A stretch of DNA of 64,000 nucleotides from Nonomuraea solani (GTDB lineage: Bacteria; Actinomycetota; Actinomycetes; Streptosporangiales; Streptosporangiaceae), in the NCBI RefSeq assembly GCF_900108335.1, contig NZ_FNVT01000019.1, positions 186,001 to 250,000 of the forward strand, in the 5' to 3' direction. Made by a program: the position numbers and the translations under genes. A model generated the notes under the pieces. It worked only from the letters and a program-made list of their open reading frames with translations, ran no database searches and was not told where the DNA came from. Each line of letters begins with the position of its first letter. Within the stretch, counting starts at the first letter, position 1. Shown piece by piece: positions 8,109 to 16,419 of this stretch.

Positions 8109-8720
8109 ATGAACGTGGAGATGTATGCCGATGTGCTCTGCCCCTGGTGCTATATCGGCAAGAGACGCCTGACGGCGGCGCTGGAGCGGCTCGCCGACCC
8201 TGAAGGGGTGGAGGTCGTCTGGCGCGCTTTCGAGCTGGCCCCGGACGCGAGCCGGGTCCCCGGGCCGCCCGCCGACGAGGCCATGGCCGAATGGTGGGGC
8301 GAGCGGGCGCCGGAGCGGGTCGCCCTGATCCGGTCCATGGGCGCCGCGGAGGGGCTGGAGCTGAACCTGCACCTGGCGCGGCCGGTGAACACCTTCGACG
8401 CGCACCGGTTGTGCCTGATGGCCGCCGGTCAGGGCCGGGGTGAGGAGATGAGGGAACGCCTGCTGCGGGCGTACCACACCGAGGGGCTCAACGTGGCCGA
8501 CCCGCAGGTCCTGCGGCGCCTGGGCGAGGAGGCCGGTCTGGACGGCGGGCGGGTGGGCGCGATGCTGGCCGGGGACGACCACGCCGGGACGGTACGGGCC
8601 GACCGGCGGCGCGCGGCCGCGGCCGGGGTCACCGGCGTGCCCTCGCTGGTGATCGACGGCCGGCCGCCCGTGTCGGGGGTGCAGCCTGTCGACGACCTGC
8701 GGCGGCTGCTGGAGCCTTAG
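8109..8720 (+). CDS. DsbA-family (FrnE-like) thiol oxidoreductase
   Basis: 203 residues from ATG 8109, with GAAGGA upstream. The thioredoxin-fold active site is CPWC at residues 11-14 (ADVLCPWCYIGKRR), followed by the helical insertion typical of FrnE / 2-hydroxychromene-2-carboxylate isomerase-like proteins (NTFDAHRL). The cis-Pro loop is GVTGVPSLVI near residue 180. There is no signal peptide, so it acts in the cytoplasm. The precise substrate is unknown; relatives assist polyketide tailoring or disulfide handling. Its stop overlaps the stop of the convergent UMP kinase gene by two bases. Confidence 0.85.
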   Translation: MNVEMYADVLCPWCYIGKRRLTAALERLADPEGVEVVWRAFELAPDASRVPGPPADEAMAEWWGERAPERVALIRSMGAAEGLELNLHLARPVNTFDAHRLCLMAAGQGRGEEMRERLLRAYHTEGLNVADPQVLRRLGEEAGLDGGRVGAMLAGDDHAGTVRADRRRAAAAGVTGVPSLVIDGRPPVSGVQPVDDLRRLLEP

Positions 8721-9436
8721 GGGGTGATGCGGGTGCCGATGTCCTCCCCCTGGCAAATGGCGCTCATCGCGCCCACCGCGGCGACGTCGAAGACGTGCAT
8801 GAGCAGCCCCTGCTCGTTGGCCAGGACGAAGGCGCTCTGGTCCATGACCTTGACGCCGGCGGCCAGCGCCTCGGTGTAGGTGAGCGTGGTGAACCGCTTG
8901 GCGTCCTGGTCGAGGTTGGGGTCGCGGTCGTAGACCCCGTCGACGCCGCGCTTGGCCACCAGCAGCGCGTCCGCCTCCAGCTCCAGGGCGCGCTGGACGG
9001 CCGGGTAGTCGGTGGTGACGTAAGGCTGGCCGATGCCGCCCGCCAGCAGCACGATCAGCTTGCGCCGCAGGTGGCTGTCGGCCCGCAGCCGGATGAACGG
9101 CTCGGCCACGCTCTGGATCGGCACCGCCGTCATCACCCGGATGTCGGAGTCGCAGCGGGCCGTCAGCACGCCGCGCAGCATGAGGGCGTTCATGAGCGTG
9201 CCGAGCATCCCGATGTTGTCGGCCTCGGCCCGCCCGATCCCCCACCCGTCGGCCATCCGGCCGCGGAAGTAGTTGCCGCCGCCGATGACGACGGCGAGCT
9301 CGACGCCGAGGGCGTGCACCGACAGCAGCTCGTCGGCGAGCTGCGCCAGGCTGGCCGGGTCGGTGCCCCAGCCCGACCGGCCCGCCAGAGCCTCGCCGCT
9401 GAGCTTCACCACGACACGTGCGTAACGGCCGACCAT
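8717..9436 (-). CDS. pyrH: UMP kinase (PyrH) paralogue
   Basis: 239 residues from ATG 9436. An amino-acid-kinase fold enzyme that phosphorylates UMP to UDP. Visible motifs are RVVVKLSGEALAG (phosphate-binding, N-terminal), VIGGGNYFRG, the NIGMLGTLMNALML helix, RCDSDIRVMTA, LLAGGIGQPYVTTDYPA and the nucleotide segment VAKRGVDGVYDRDP. All are well kept and the length equals that of bacterial PyrH. The essential housekeeping copy in actinomycetes normally sits in rpsB-tsf-pyrH-frr. This one stands alone between FrnE-like and LRR genes, so it is probably an extra copy, perhaps for UDP supply to specialised metabolism. That last point is inference. Confidence 0.85.
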   Translation of the reverse strand: MVGRYARVVVKLSGEALAGRSGWGTDPASLAQLADELLSVHALGVELAVVIGGGNYFRGRMADGWGIGRAEADNIGMLGTLMNALMLRGVLTARCDSDIRVMTAVPIQSVAEPFIRLRADSHLRRKLIVLLAGGIGQPYVTTDYPAVQRALELEADALLVAKRGVDGVYDRDPNLDQDAKRFTTLTYTEALAAGVKVMDQSAFVLANEQGLLMHVFDVAAVGAMSAICQGEDIGTRITP

Positions 9437-9483
9437 CCCAGTCCCCTCCCCCCGGGGCCGCTCGGACGACGACCCGGCCCAGC

Positions 9484-10830
9484 CTAGCCGGTGAGCAGGC
9501 CCCGGGCCTCCAACGCGGCCATGACGGCGGCCGGCAGCGCGGGGCACCGATCCACCTCCACCTCCTTGAGCGACGGCAGGTCGATCACCGTCCCCAGATC
9601 GGCCAGGGCATCGCAGCGGTAGAGCCGCAGGGTGCGCAGCGCGGGCAGGTCTCCCGGGTCGCCGAGGGTGCGCAGGTGGTCGCCCATGAACACGTGCAGC
9701 TCCTCAAGGTGCCGCAGCCCGGCGAGCGGGGCCAGGTCGGTGAGCTGCGCCATCCCCTGCAGGGTGAGCTCGCGCAGGGCGGGCATGCGGGCCAGGGCGG
9801 AGAAGTCGCGCAGGTCCTCGGCGTAGGTCAGGCTGAGCTCGGCGAGCGAGGGGTGCTCCTCCAGCCCGTCGAGCGAGGTCAGCCTCTGCCACCGGTCGAT
9901 GTTGAGCGTGGCGAGGGCGGGCAGCCGGGACAGCGGGCGCAGGTCCGGAATGGGCGAGCTCGGCAGGCCCAGGTTGGTCAGGTGGGGGTGGTGGCCGAGG
10001 CCGTCGAGACCGGTCAGGTTCGTACAGCCGCCGAGCCACAGCCGGCGCAGGCCGGGCATGGCGGCGAGGCCGTCGAGGCTCTTCAGGCGGGCGCAGTGCA
10101 TGGTCAGCTCGGTGACGGAGCCCAGGTCGCGCAGGCCGGCCAGGGAGCGGATCTTGGTGCCGCTGAGGTCGAGGATCTTCAGGCGGCGCAGCCCTGACAG
10201 GGGCAGGACGTCGTCGATCGCCCGGCAGTGGTCGAGGTTGAGGTATTCGAGGTGCGGGAAGGCGTCGCCGGCCCCTGCGACGCTGGTCACGCCGCTGCTG
10301 CGCAGGTCGAGATGGCGCAGGCCGCGCAGGCTGAGCAGCGGGGTGATGTCGGTGAGCGCCCGGCTGCTGCGGAGGATGAGCGTCTTCAGCGCGGGGAGGC
10401 CGGACAGCGGGGTGAGGTCGGTGACGGCCGCGCAGCCGTCCAGTTCGAGCCGGAACAGCCCGGTCAGCTCGGCGATATCGGATAGATCCGTCAGGTTCTT
10501 GCAGTGGTCGAGGCGCAGCGACCGCAGCATGGTCAGGTGCCGCACGCCGGTGATCGTGTCGCGGCGGCGCAGCTCCAGCTTCGTACGCTCCTCGCGGTCG
10601 AACGCGGGCGCCAGCAGCAGCTCGGCGAAGCCGTCCGGGTCGGGCGCCTGCGGCCAGAGCTTGAGCAGCTTGTCGGTGGACGGCTCGGCGATCTCCGCGA
10701 AGTCGGCGGCCAGCGCGAGGGCTTCCGCGCGGCCGTCGAGGACCAGCTCGCGGACCGCTTTCCAGGCGCTCGCGGGAGACGCCGAGCCGAGTTTGCTTCG
10801 GTGACCCGACAGGTCGGGGGGCAAGGTCAT
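9484..10830 (-). CDS. leucine-rich repeat protein
   Basis: 448 residues, no signal peptide or membrane segment. After an N-terminal region of about 100 residues, the rest is roughly 14 leucine-rich repeats of 22-24 residues with consensus L-x-x-L-x-L-x-x-C/x-x-x-(L/I)-T-D-L-x-P-L-x-x-L (for example LKTLILRSSRALTDITPL, LRRLWLGGCTNLTGLDGL). This makes a solenoid scaffold for protein binding in the cytoplasm. No catalytic domain is attached. Bacterial proteins of this type are poorly characterised. The partner is unknown; the neighbouring genes give no operon context. Confidence 0.85.
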   Translation of the reverse strand: MTLPPDLSGHRSKLGSASPASAWKAVRELVLDGRAEALALAADFAEIAEPSTDKLLKLWPQAPDPDGFAELLLAPAFDREERTKLELRRRDTITGVRHLTMLRSLRLDHCKNLTDLSDIAELTGLFRLELDGCAAVTDLTPLSGLPALKTLILRSSRALTDITPLLSLRGLRHLDLRSSGVTSVAGAGDAFPHLEYLNLDHCRAIDDVLPLSGLRRLKILDLSGTKIRSLAGLRDLGSVTELTMHCARLKSLDGLAAMPGLRRLWLGGCTNLTGLDGLGHHPHLTNLGLPSSPIPDLRPLSRLPALATLNIDRWQRLTSLDGLEEHPSLAELSLTYAEDLRDFSALARMPALRELTLQGMAQLTDLAPLAGLRHLEELHVFMGDHLRTLGDPGDLPALRTLRLYRCDALADLGTVIDLPSLKEVEVDRCPALPAAVMAALEARGLLTG

Positions 10831-10870
10831 GCCATGGCAGCGTAGAGGGTCGTACCGACAACGGTGATCG

Positions 10871-11617
10871 TCAGGAGCGGGCGAGCCAGTCCTCGAAGCC
10901 GATCTTGCCCAGGTGGGCGCCGTCGCCGGCGGGCACCAGGCTGCCCTCGTCGAGCACGGCGCCGAAGTAGGCCGCGCGCGGGTCGGTGACGACCTCGCGC
11001 GGGTCCTTCCAGGCGGTCAGGGCGATCCGGACGAGCTCGTCGAAGGGGTAGCGCCGCGGCCCGGCGATCTCGATGGTGCCGCTCCGTGGAGGCTCCAGGG
11101 CGGCCTCGGTGATCGCGTCCGCCACGTCGTCGGCGGCGATCGGCTGGAACGCGGCCGGCGGCACGCGCACCGTGTCACCGTCGGTGGCGGCGTCGGCGAT
11201 GCCCTGGACGAACTCGAAGAACTGGGTGGCGCGGACGATCGTGTACGGGATCGGCGACTCCTCGACCAGCTTCTCCTGGGCGACCTTGGCCCGGAAATAG
11301 CCGCTGGCGGGCAGGCGTTCGATGCCCACGATCGACAGCACCACGTGCAGCCCCACCCCGGCCCGCGCCTCGGCGGCCAGCACATTGGCGGTGGAGGTGG
11401 TGAAGAACTCCAGCACCGCGGCGTCCTCGAAGGAGGGCGAGTTGGTCACGTCCACCACGACCTGGGCGCCCGTCAGCGCGGCGGCCAGGCCCTCACCGGT
11501 GAGGGTGTCGACACCGGTGGCGGGCGAGGCGGCGACGGCCTCGTGGCCGCGGACGCGCAGCCGGTCCACCACTTTCGAGCCGATCAGCCCGGTGCCGCCG
11601 ATGATGACGATCTTCAT
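10871..11617 (-). CDS. NmrA-like / SDR-family NAD(P)-binding protein
   Basis: 248 residues beginning MKIVIIGGTGLIGSKVVDRL, the GxxGxxG Rossmann signature of atypical short-chain dehydrogenases. Further atypical-SDR features are VVDVTNSPSF, the HVVLSIVGIERLP strand and YFRAKVAQEKLVEES (Y-x-x-x-K type). TIVRATQFFEF is the conserved segment of NmrA/NAD(P)H-binding proteins. It probably uses NADPH on a small electrophile or acts as a redox sensor; no substrate can be named. The C-terminal 50 residues (AYFGAVLDEGSLVPAGD) match the usual domain of this group. Monocistronic, with the upstream gene 13 bases away in the same direction. Confidence 0.8.
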   Translation of the reverse strand: MKIVIIGGTGLIGSKVVDRLRVRGHEAVAASPATGVDTLTGEGLAAALTGAQVVVDVTNSPSFEDAAVLEFFTTSTANVLAAEARAGVGLHVVLSIVGIERLPASGYFRAKVAQEKLVEESPIPYTIVRATQFFEFVQGIADAATDGDTVRVPPAAFQPIAADDVADAITEAALEPPRSGTIEIAGPRRYPFDELVRIALTAWKDPREVVTDPRAAYFGAVLDEGSLVPAGDGAHLGKIGFEDWLARS

Positions 11618-11630
11618 GGGGTCCTTCCCT

Positions 11631-12200
11631 TCACGAGGGTGATCCGCTGTTCAGGGCCCTGCTCGTGGTGGCGGCCAGGATCGTGGCGGCGAGCGCCGTC
11701 CGATGGTCCTTCGTCCAGGGTGGGCCGAGCGTCGCCCGCGGCCCGTACAGGACCTCACGGGTCCGCCCGGCCAGGATCGCGGCCGCCTGGTGCTCGACGT
11801 CCTTGGCGTCGTAGAGGTGGACGGCCCAGCCCCGGGCGTGGGCGAGGCCGGCGAGGATCCGGCGGTACATGACGGAGTCCGCCCTGGCCTCGTACGGGAC
11901 GCGCCGCTGCACGGCGATGTCGTCCGGGAAGCCGGGAGGCCACGCGCGGATGGAGATGGAGACGATCGGCCCGGGAAGTTCGTCGAGGGAGGCCGACGTC
12001 GCCCGGATCGCCGACGCTCGCACCCTGGCCACCAGGTCCGAGAGCGCGGCGTCGTCGAGTGGTGCGCCCGGGTGGTGGACGGGCGCCGGTGGCACGCCGG
12101 GTTCGATCAGCTCGATCCGGCGGCGGTCCACGACCTGGTGGTCGTCCGATGCCGTGACGGCCACGGCCCAGCCGAAGTGATGCGCGATTCCGGCACGCAT
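11631..12200 (-). CDS. conserved hypothetical protein
   Basis: 189 residues, start ATG 12200. It begins MRAGIAHHFGWAVAVTAS, then DRRRIELIEPGVP, a layout seen in a group of uncharacterised actinomycete proteins. Further on are ISIRAWPPGFPDD, DSVMYRRILAGLAHARGW and the histidine-bearing LYDAKDVEHQAAAIL. It is soluble and mixed alpha/beta. No catalytic signature that I can name is present. It lies 13 bases from the NmrA-like gene downstream and may be co-transcribed with it. Function unknown. Confidence 0.65.
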   Translation of the reverse strand: MRAGIAHHFGWAVAVTASDDHQVVDRRRIELIEPGVPPAPVHHPGAPLDDAALSDLVARVRASAIRATSASLDELPGPIVSISIRAWPPGFPDDIAVQRRVPYEARADSVMYRRILAGLAHARGWAVHLYDAKDVEHQAAAILAGRTREVLYGPRATLGPPWTKDHRTALAATILAATTSRALNSGSPS

Positions 12201-12263
12201 GGCTCTGATTATGCCCGAGGACGTACGAAGGTCAGCGCGCCTCGGAGGAGGATTCCCGGCGGC

Positions 12264-12917
12264 TCACGCGAGCCACAACGCCAGGGCGAGTGCCAGGAGC
12301 AGGTAGCCGGCGGCCGCCTGGTATCGGCGGCGCTCTTCGCCGGCCAGGGAGACGCCCACCTGTTCGGCGAACGTGAGCAGGGCCAGCAGCGGGCTCCACG
12401 CGACCAGCAGCCAGTGCGCCATGTCTCTGGCGAGCGTCCCCGCGCTGGTCGCCACGTACGCCGGGCCGGGCGGACGCTCGCCGGGCCGGGCAGGGTGGGC
12501 TCTCGGGATGGTCAGCGCGATGATCGGGCCGGGCAGCCACATCAGGGTCTGGCCCAGCAGCGCGGTCCAGGCGGCCTCCTGCGCCGTCATGCCGGACCAG
12601 AGCACCAGGCCCACGCGCAGGAGCTCCGTCGACAGGGTCATGATCACGATGACCGGCCCCAGGCTCCGTGGCCACTCCCGAGGCTCTTCCGGGCCCTGCG
12701 GCTGTTGCACGGCCCCCGCCAGGCTCCCCCGCCGTTCCTCCGAGCGTGCCAGGTAGCGGCCTGTGGGCAGGCCGAACAGGAAGCCGGCGACGAGAAAGGC
12801 GATCGCGCAGAGCGCGGCCCGCCACGTGGGCCCGCCCACGGTGATCGCCAGCCCGAGGCCCGCGACCAGGCACAGGACCAGGTTGATCAGGAACTTGCCG
12901 AGCAGCCGGGTTCTCAA
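12264..12917 (-). CDS. multi-pass membrane protein of unknown function
   Basis: 217 residues from a TTG start preceded by GGAAGGCGGG. Five to six hydrophobic helices are visible: residues about 8-30, 33-52, 85-105, 112-135, 165-188 and 197-217. A charged loop of about 30 residues (RSEERRGSLAGAVQQPQG and on) follows the second. The Pro/Gly-rich segment LGQTLMWLPGPIIALTIPRAHP lies before a second soluble loop. No transporter signature is recognised. It is separated by 63 bases from the next gene in the same direction. Confidence 0.6.
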   Translation of the reverse strand: MRTRLLGKFLINLVLCLVAGLGLAITVGGPTWRAALCAIAFLVAGFLFGLPTGRYLARSEERRGSLAGAVQQPQGPEEPREWPRSLGPVIVIMTLSTELLRVGLVLWSGMTAQEAAWTALLGQTLMWLPGPIIALTIPRAHPARPGERPPGPAYVATSAGTLARDMAHWLLVAWSPLLALLTFAEQVGVSLAGEERRRYQAAAGYLLLALALALWLA

Positions 12918-13053
12918 GGCCGGTCCCGCCTTCCGTGTCCCCTCATGCTCGCGAACGATCGCCCGCCGATCGGAGTTCCCGCGAACTCGCCGGCCGTGAC
13001 ATGTCCGAATCCGGCCGCGTGATCACTCCGTACCGACGGGGGCAAGATCAGTC

Positions 13054-13412
13054 TTGGGGCGCGGCGAGCGACCACTGGATCCGGCCGACGGGCGCGTGGC
13101 CCGTTTCGCCTGTGAGCTCCGCGAACTACGGCAGGAGGCGGGCGGCCTGACCTGCCGGGCCATGGCCAGGCGGGCGCACTACTCCACCGCGACCCACTCC
13201 TGGCGACGGCATCCTCGCCTTCGGCGCCGACGGCCGCACCCTGTACGCCGCCGGGCAGTGCGCCCCCTTCCAGCGGTACGACCTCGCCCCGGACACCACG
13301 GCGGGCCGCCGTGTGCGAGCGAGCCGGAGGCGGCCTGCCGCCTCGGTGGGCCTTCTTCCCGCAGGCCCCGTACCGGCCCACGTGCCCGGCCGGGAGTGGG
13401 GCTGGCACTCAT
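13054..13412 (+). pseudogene. collapsed HTH-WD40 (nSTAND1-type) gene: N-terminus joined to WD40 C-terminus
   Basis: Three consecutive pieces of one family lie in three frames. From the TTG at 13054, residues GRGERPLDPADGRVARF to AMARRAHYSTATHS are the helix-turn-helix start of actinomycete HTH-nSTAND1-WD40 proteins. From about 13201, in another frame, GDGILAFGADGRTLYAAG and QRYDLAPD are a WD40 blade. From about 13316, in the third frame, CERAGGGLPPRWAFFPQAP and YRPTCPA are the conserved C-terminal end of the same family. Such proteins are normally over 1000 residues, so nearly all of the ATPase and propeller is missing. This is a pseudogene made by a large internal deletion plus frameshifts. 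Confidence 0.7.
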
Positions 13413-13468
13413 CGAAGGCTTGATCGACGATGAAGGTCAGGATCAACCACACGAAAGGGTCAACTGTC

Positions 13469-13945
13469 ATGCGTTTACGTGCTTGGCCGGCGCTGGTCGC
13501 CGCCATCACCGCGGGCCTGCTGGGGGCACAGCCGGCCGCGGCCGCTCAGGCGGCGGCGGTTCAGGCGGCAGCGGTGAAGTTCTCCGCCGACAGCGGGGAC
13601 CGGTGCCTCCGCGGGGTCACGGAAGGAACGCTCAACTGGGACGAAGGACCCGTGATCAGGCCGACCGTCGTGGTCAAGGGTGAGGTGTCCGACGACGCGG
13701 GCATCTCGATCTGCGCACCCGACCAGATGTACTCCCAAGCCTCCTTCGTCGCCTACAACGGTGCGACGGTCGTCGACCGCGACGCCGTCAAGGTCGACAA
13801 CGGCACGGCCCCGGTGGCGCTCGTGCTGTCCGACGCGATGGGGGTGAGCGCGATCGACCGCGTGGTCGTACAGGTCTGCCGGTTCAGCAACTCGCCGGTG
13901 GGGATCAGCTACTGCGGTAAGGCCGCCGAGTATCTCAGGCCCTGA
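13469..13945 (+). CDS. secreted protein of unknown function
   Basis: 158 residues from ATG 13469 (ACGAAAGGG upstream; an earlier in-frame ATG at 13430 lacks a site). It has a clear signal peptide: MRLR, a hydrophobic stretch WPALVAAITAGLLGA, and AxA cleavage in the Ala/Gln-rich stretch QPAAAAQAAAVQAAAV. The mature part of about 125 residues has four cysteines (DRCLRG, ISICAPD, VQVCRF, SYCGKA), probably two disulfides, and alternating beta-strand pattern. No enzymatic motif is evident. A strong hairpin follows the stop by 6 bases. Confidence 0.75.
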   Translation: MRLRAWPALVAAITAGLLGAQPAAAAQAAAVQAAAVKFSADSGDRCLRGVTEGTLNWDEGPVIRPTVVVKGEVSDDAGISICAPDQMYSQASFVAYNGATVVDRDAVKVDNGTAPVALVLSDAMGVSAIDRVVVQVCRFSNSPVGISYCGKAAEYLRP

Positions 13946-13951
13946 GCCGCA

Positions 13952-13983
13952 CGGCGGGGACGGTACGGGGACCGTCCCCGCCG
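13952..13983. terminator. 13-bp stem terminator, shared by convergent genes
   Basis: CGGCGGGGACGGT (13952-13964) pairs perfectly with ACCGTCCCCGCCG (13971-13983) around a 6-base loop. It lies between the secreted-protein gene and the convergent recombinase-like gene, so it can stop transcription from both sides. There is no T-run. Confidence 0.75.
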
Positions 13984-13991
13984 GAGGTCTC

Positions 13992-15326
13992 CTACCTGGG
14001 CCGGCCGCTCCCGACCAGGGCCGTCATCCCGGCGGGCGGCTGCATGCCGTTGCCGGCCCGGTCGCGCAGCAGCTCGGCCACGGTGGTGGCCCGCATCATG
14101 TACGGGTGCAGCAGCTCGGCCCGCTGCCGCGGGATGCCGCCGGCGAGCGCGGCGTCGGTGAGCGCGCGGCGCAGCCACTGCACGTCCACCGGGTGCCCGT
14201 CACCCCGGCTGATCAGCAACTCTCCCGCGGTACGGCCGGCGGACAGCTTCCGCAGCAGCGGGCGGGCCAGCGGCGGGATCGGGAAGGCGACGATGTCGCC
14301 CCGGCTGTCGTGCACCGTGATCAGGGTCGGCCCGTCGTCACCGGCGGCCACGGGACGCAGGTCCTGGGGTGTGAGGCTGGCCAGCGCGTCCACGGGGGCG
14401 CCGGTGGCCTCCAGCAGGGCGACGGCGGCGGCCTCCGCGTTCCTGCCCTCGGCGGCCAGCCGGGCGATGCCCCTGCGCAGCAGCCGCCGGTCCTCGCGGG
14501 TGAGCAGGCGGCCGTCGCGGGCGTCGGGCGCCTGCCGGCCGATGGCGTGGTCGTGCTGGACCAGCCCGTGGCGCCAAGCGAAGCGGTAGAACGAGGACAG
14601 GACGGCGCGCTTCCTGGACACCGTGGTGTTCGACAGGGGTTTGCCCGGGTTGCGGACGCCGATGGTCAGGGTTCCGGAGAGCGCCGCGTCGCAGTAGTCG
14701 TCGAGGTGGGCTCCGGTGACGGCGAGCGGCTCTACCGGGGGTTCTGCGGTGTCGAGCCAGCGCAGGAACGCGGCCAGGACCTGCAGCCTGACCTGGCGGG
14801 TGGCCGCGGACGGCTTGTCCTGCAGCCAGGCGGTCACGGCATGGCGGGTCGGCGGGGCCAGCGCGTCCACCAGGTCGACGTCGACCCCGCGCACCTCACC
14901 GCCGTCCCCGGGCTGACGCCGCGGCCGCAGCCCGGCGATCAACCCGACACTGGCCGCCTCGGGCGCCCCTTCCCCGGCCACCTGCGGACCCGTCGTGGAA
15001 CCCGTCGTGGGGCCCGCCGAAGTGCCCGCCGTGGAATCCGGTGGCACGGTGGCCGACTCGCCGGGCGTCTCCGGCCCGTCCGCCGACCGGCCGTCCGGGC
15101 TCTTCGCGGTCTCGCGCCCGCGGGGGGTGTCGTGCGCCATCTCGCCTCCGTGGGGTGTCTCGCGCCGGTCTGCTTCCCGGTTGTGGGCGGCGACTAAGAA
15201 CCCGGCCTGCGGATCACCGGCGGCATCACGGGCGGCATCGCGGGCGGACGCTCCTCCGAGGCGCCTGGCGAGGACGGGGCGAGTGGTGGGATCGGGGCTG
15301 GGGTCGGGGGTGTCGGCTTGGGGCAT
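13992..15326 (-). CDS. tyrosine-recombinase-like protein lacking catalytic residues
   Basis: 444 residues from ATG 15326; the true start is uncertain because no good ribosome site is present. The first 130 residues are disordered (Pro/Thr/Asp/Arg). Residues about 160-270 form a SAM-like core-binding domain (TRQVRLQVLAAFLRWLDTA, then SRKRAVLSSFYRFAWRHGLV). The following domain has the recombinase layout (LLEATGAPVDALASLTPQDL, then LLHPYMMRATTVAELL). However, the first catalytic Arg is absent, the H-x-x-R box is irregular and no C-terminal Tyr nucleophile is present before the end at GSGRPR. It is therefore probably not an active integrase; a DNA-binding relic or regulator is more likely. Confidence 0.6.
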   Translation of the reverse strand: MPQADTPDPSPDPTTRPVLARRLGGASARDAARDAAGDPQAGFLVAAHNREADRRETPHGGEMAHDTPRGRETAKSPDGRSADGPETPGESATVPPDSTAGTSAGPTTGSTTGPQVAGEGAPEAASVGLIAGLRPRRQPGDGGEVRGVDVDLVDALAPPTRHAVTAWLQDKPSAATRQVRLQVLAAFLRWLDTAEPPVEPLAVTGAHLDDYCDAALSGTLTIGVRNPGKPLSNTTVSRKRAVLSSFYRFAWRHGLVQHDHAIGRQAPDARDGRLLTREDRRLLRRGIARLAAEGRNAEAAAVALLEATGAPVDALASLTPQDLRPVAAGDDGPTLITVHDSRGDIVAFPIPPLARPLLRKLSAGRTAGELLISRGDGHPVDVQWLRRALTDAALAGGIPRQRAELLHPYMMRATTVAELLRDRAGNGMQPPAGMTALVGSGRPR

Positions 15327-15766
15327 GCTCAGCACTCGACCGTGTCCGTCCGCCGTGCGGCGCCCCGCCGCTCTCCGGAGGCGGGGCGTGGATGACCGCC
15401 GGGACCGCCTGGCCATGGCCGCCCCGCGAGTGGCCGGACACCGGTATGGGCGAACCGTCCCGGTCGCGCCATGAACGTCACGGAGATGTCGAAAGACGCC
15501 GCGCGGGCGAAAGAGCCCCGGCGGTCCGAGCCAGGCAGTGCGGTCATAGTTGCGATCTTCTCACGGAGCGCACGGAACTCCTCGCGCTCGACACCGATCT
15601 AGGCAGTATGAACGATATGTACGCGCGCCGCCGCCTCCTCGGCCCCGCCACCGCGCCGACCCTGCCGGCCACCGGCCACACCGCGGGCGACGACCCCGGG
15701 GAAGGTGGCCGCCCCCCTGATACCAGCGCCGCCGTATCGCGCTTGGGCTGAGACGCGCGCCCAGGT
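15327..15766. other. 440-base gap without a confident gene
   Basis: This stretch between two genes on the minus strand holds no recognisable coding sequence. A 47-codon frame from ATG 15609 (MNDMYARRRLLGPATAPTLP at the start) resembles a twin-arginine signal beginning and ends at 15752. It has no convincing ribosome site and is very short, so it may be the stub of a lost secreted-protein gene. No RNA gene or strong hairpin was recognised. Confidence 0.4.
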
Positions 15767-16387
15767 TCACCCCGCCGCCCGGTATGGCCCGAGCGGGTCG
15801 TCCTCGCGCTGGTCCGAAGGGCCGATCAGGGCGTGCAGGTGGACGTCGTGCCAGCCGTCGACGTGCAGCTCAGCGCTGCGCCGTACCCCTTCCAGCTCGA
15901 AGCCGGTCTTCTGCGCGACCCGGCAGGACGCCTCGTTCCTGGTCGAGTGGTTGAGGATGAGCCGGTGCAGGCCGACGCCGAAGGCCCAGGCGCTCATCGC
16001 GCCGACACCGGCGGGCGCCGCGCCCCGGCCGCGGGCGGCGGCGCGCATCCAGTACGCCACCTCGGCCTCCCCTTTCGCCGTCCCGATGGCGCGTAACGCG
16101 ACCCGGCCCAGCACCTCTCCCCCGGCGGTGACGACCGCCCAGGTGGCGCTGGTCTCGGTACGCCACCCCCGCGTGAAGCCGTCGATGAGCTCCTCGGCCT
16201 CGGCGACGGACTCGACGCTGCGGCAGTGCCAGTGCCGGGTGGCCGGGTCGCGGAAGGCGTCGACGATCATGGGCGCGTCCGCGGCGGTCCAGGGCCGGAG
16301 CAGCAGGCCGGGCCCGGCGGTCAGGACGGGCTGTGGAACACCGCTCAGGGTGCCGGGCGCGATGAGGTCTGGGACGAGGTTCGGCAT
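15767..16387 (-). CDS. GNAT acetyltransferase (RimJ/RimL-like)
   Basis: 206 residues. GNAT fold with LLLRPWTAADAPMIVDAF at the start of the domain (residue about 29), the central strand TWAVVTAGGEVLGRVALR, and the acetyl-CoA-binding region AEVAYWMRAAARGRGAAP, where the Q/RxxGxG/A loop is RGRGAA. The RimJ/RimL hallmark HRLILNHSTRNEASCRVAQKT and GFELEGVRR follow. It probably acetylates an N-terminal amine or a small amine such as an antibiotic. The C-terminus HVDGWHDVHLHAL is complete. Monocistronic. Confidence 0.88.
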   Translation of the reverse strand: MPNLVPDLIAPGTLSGVPQPVLTAGPGLLLRPWTAADAPMIVDAFRDPATRHWHCRSVESVAEAEELIDGFTRGWRTETSATWAVVTAGGEVLGRVALRAIGTAKGEAEVAYWMRAAARGRGAAPAGVGAMSAWAFGVGLHRLILNHSTRNEASCRVAQKTGFELEGVRRSAELHVDGWHDVHLHALIGPSDQREDDPLGPYRAAG

Positions 16388-16419
16388 GAATCACCAGCGT
16401 AGCGATCATGCCCGTCGGG

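Noticed and set aside
15609..15752. 47-codon frame with twin-arginine-like start
   Set aside because: No ribosome site and no homologous family that I can name; kept only as a note in the gap description.
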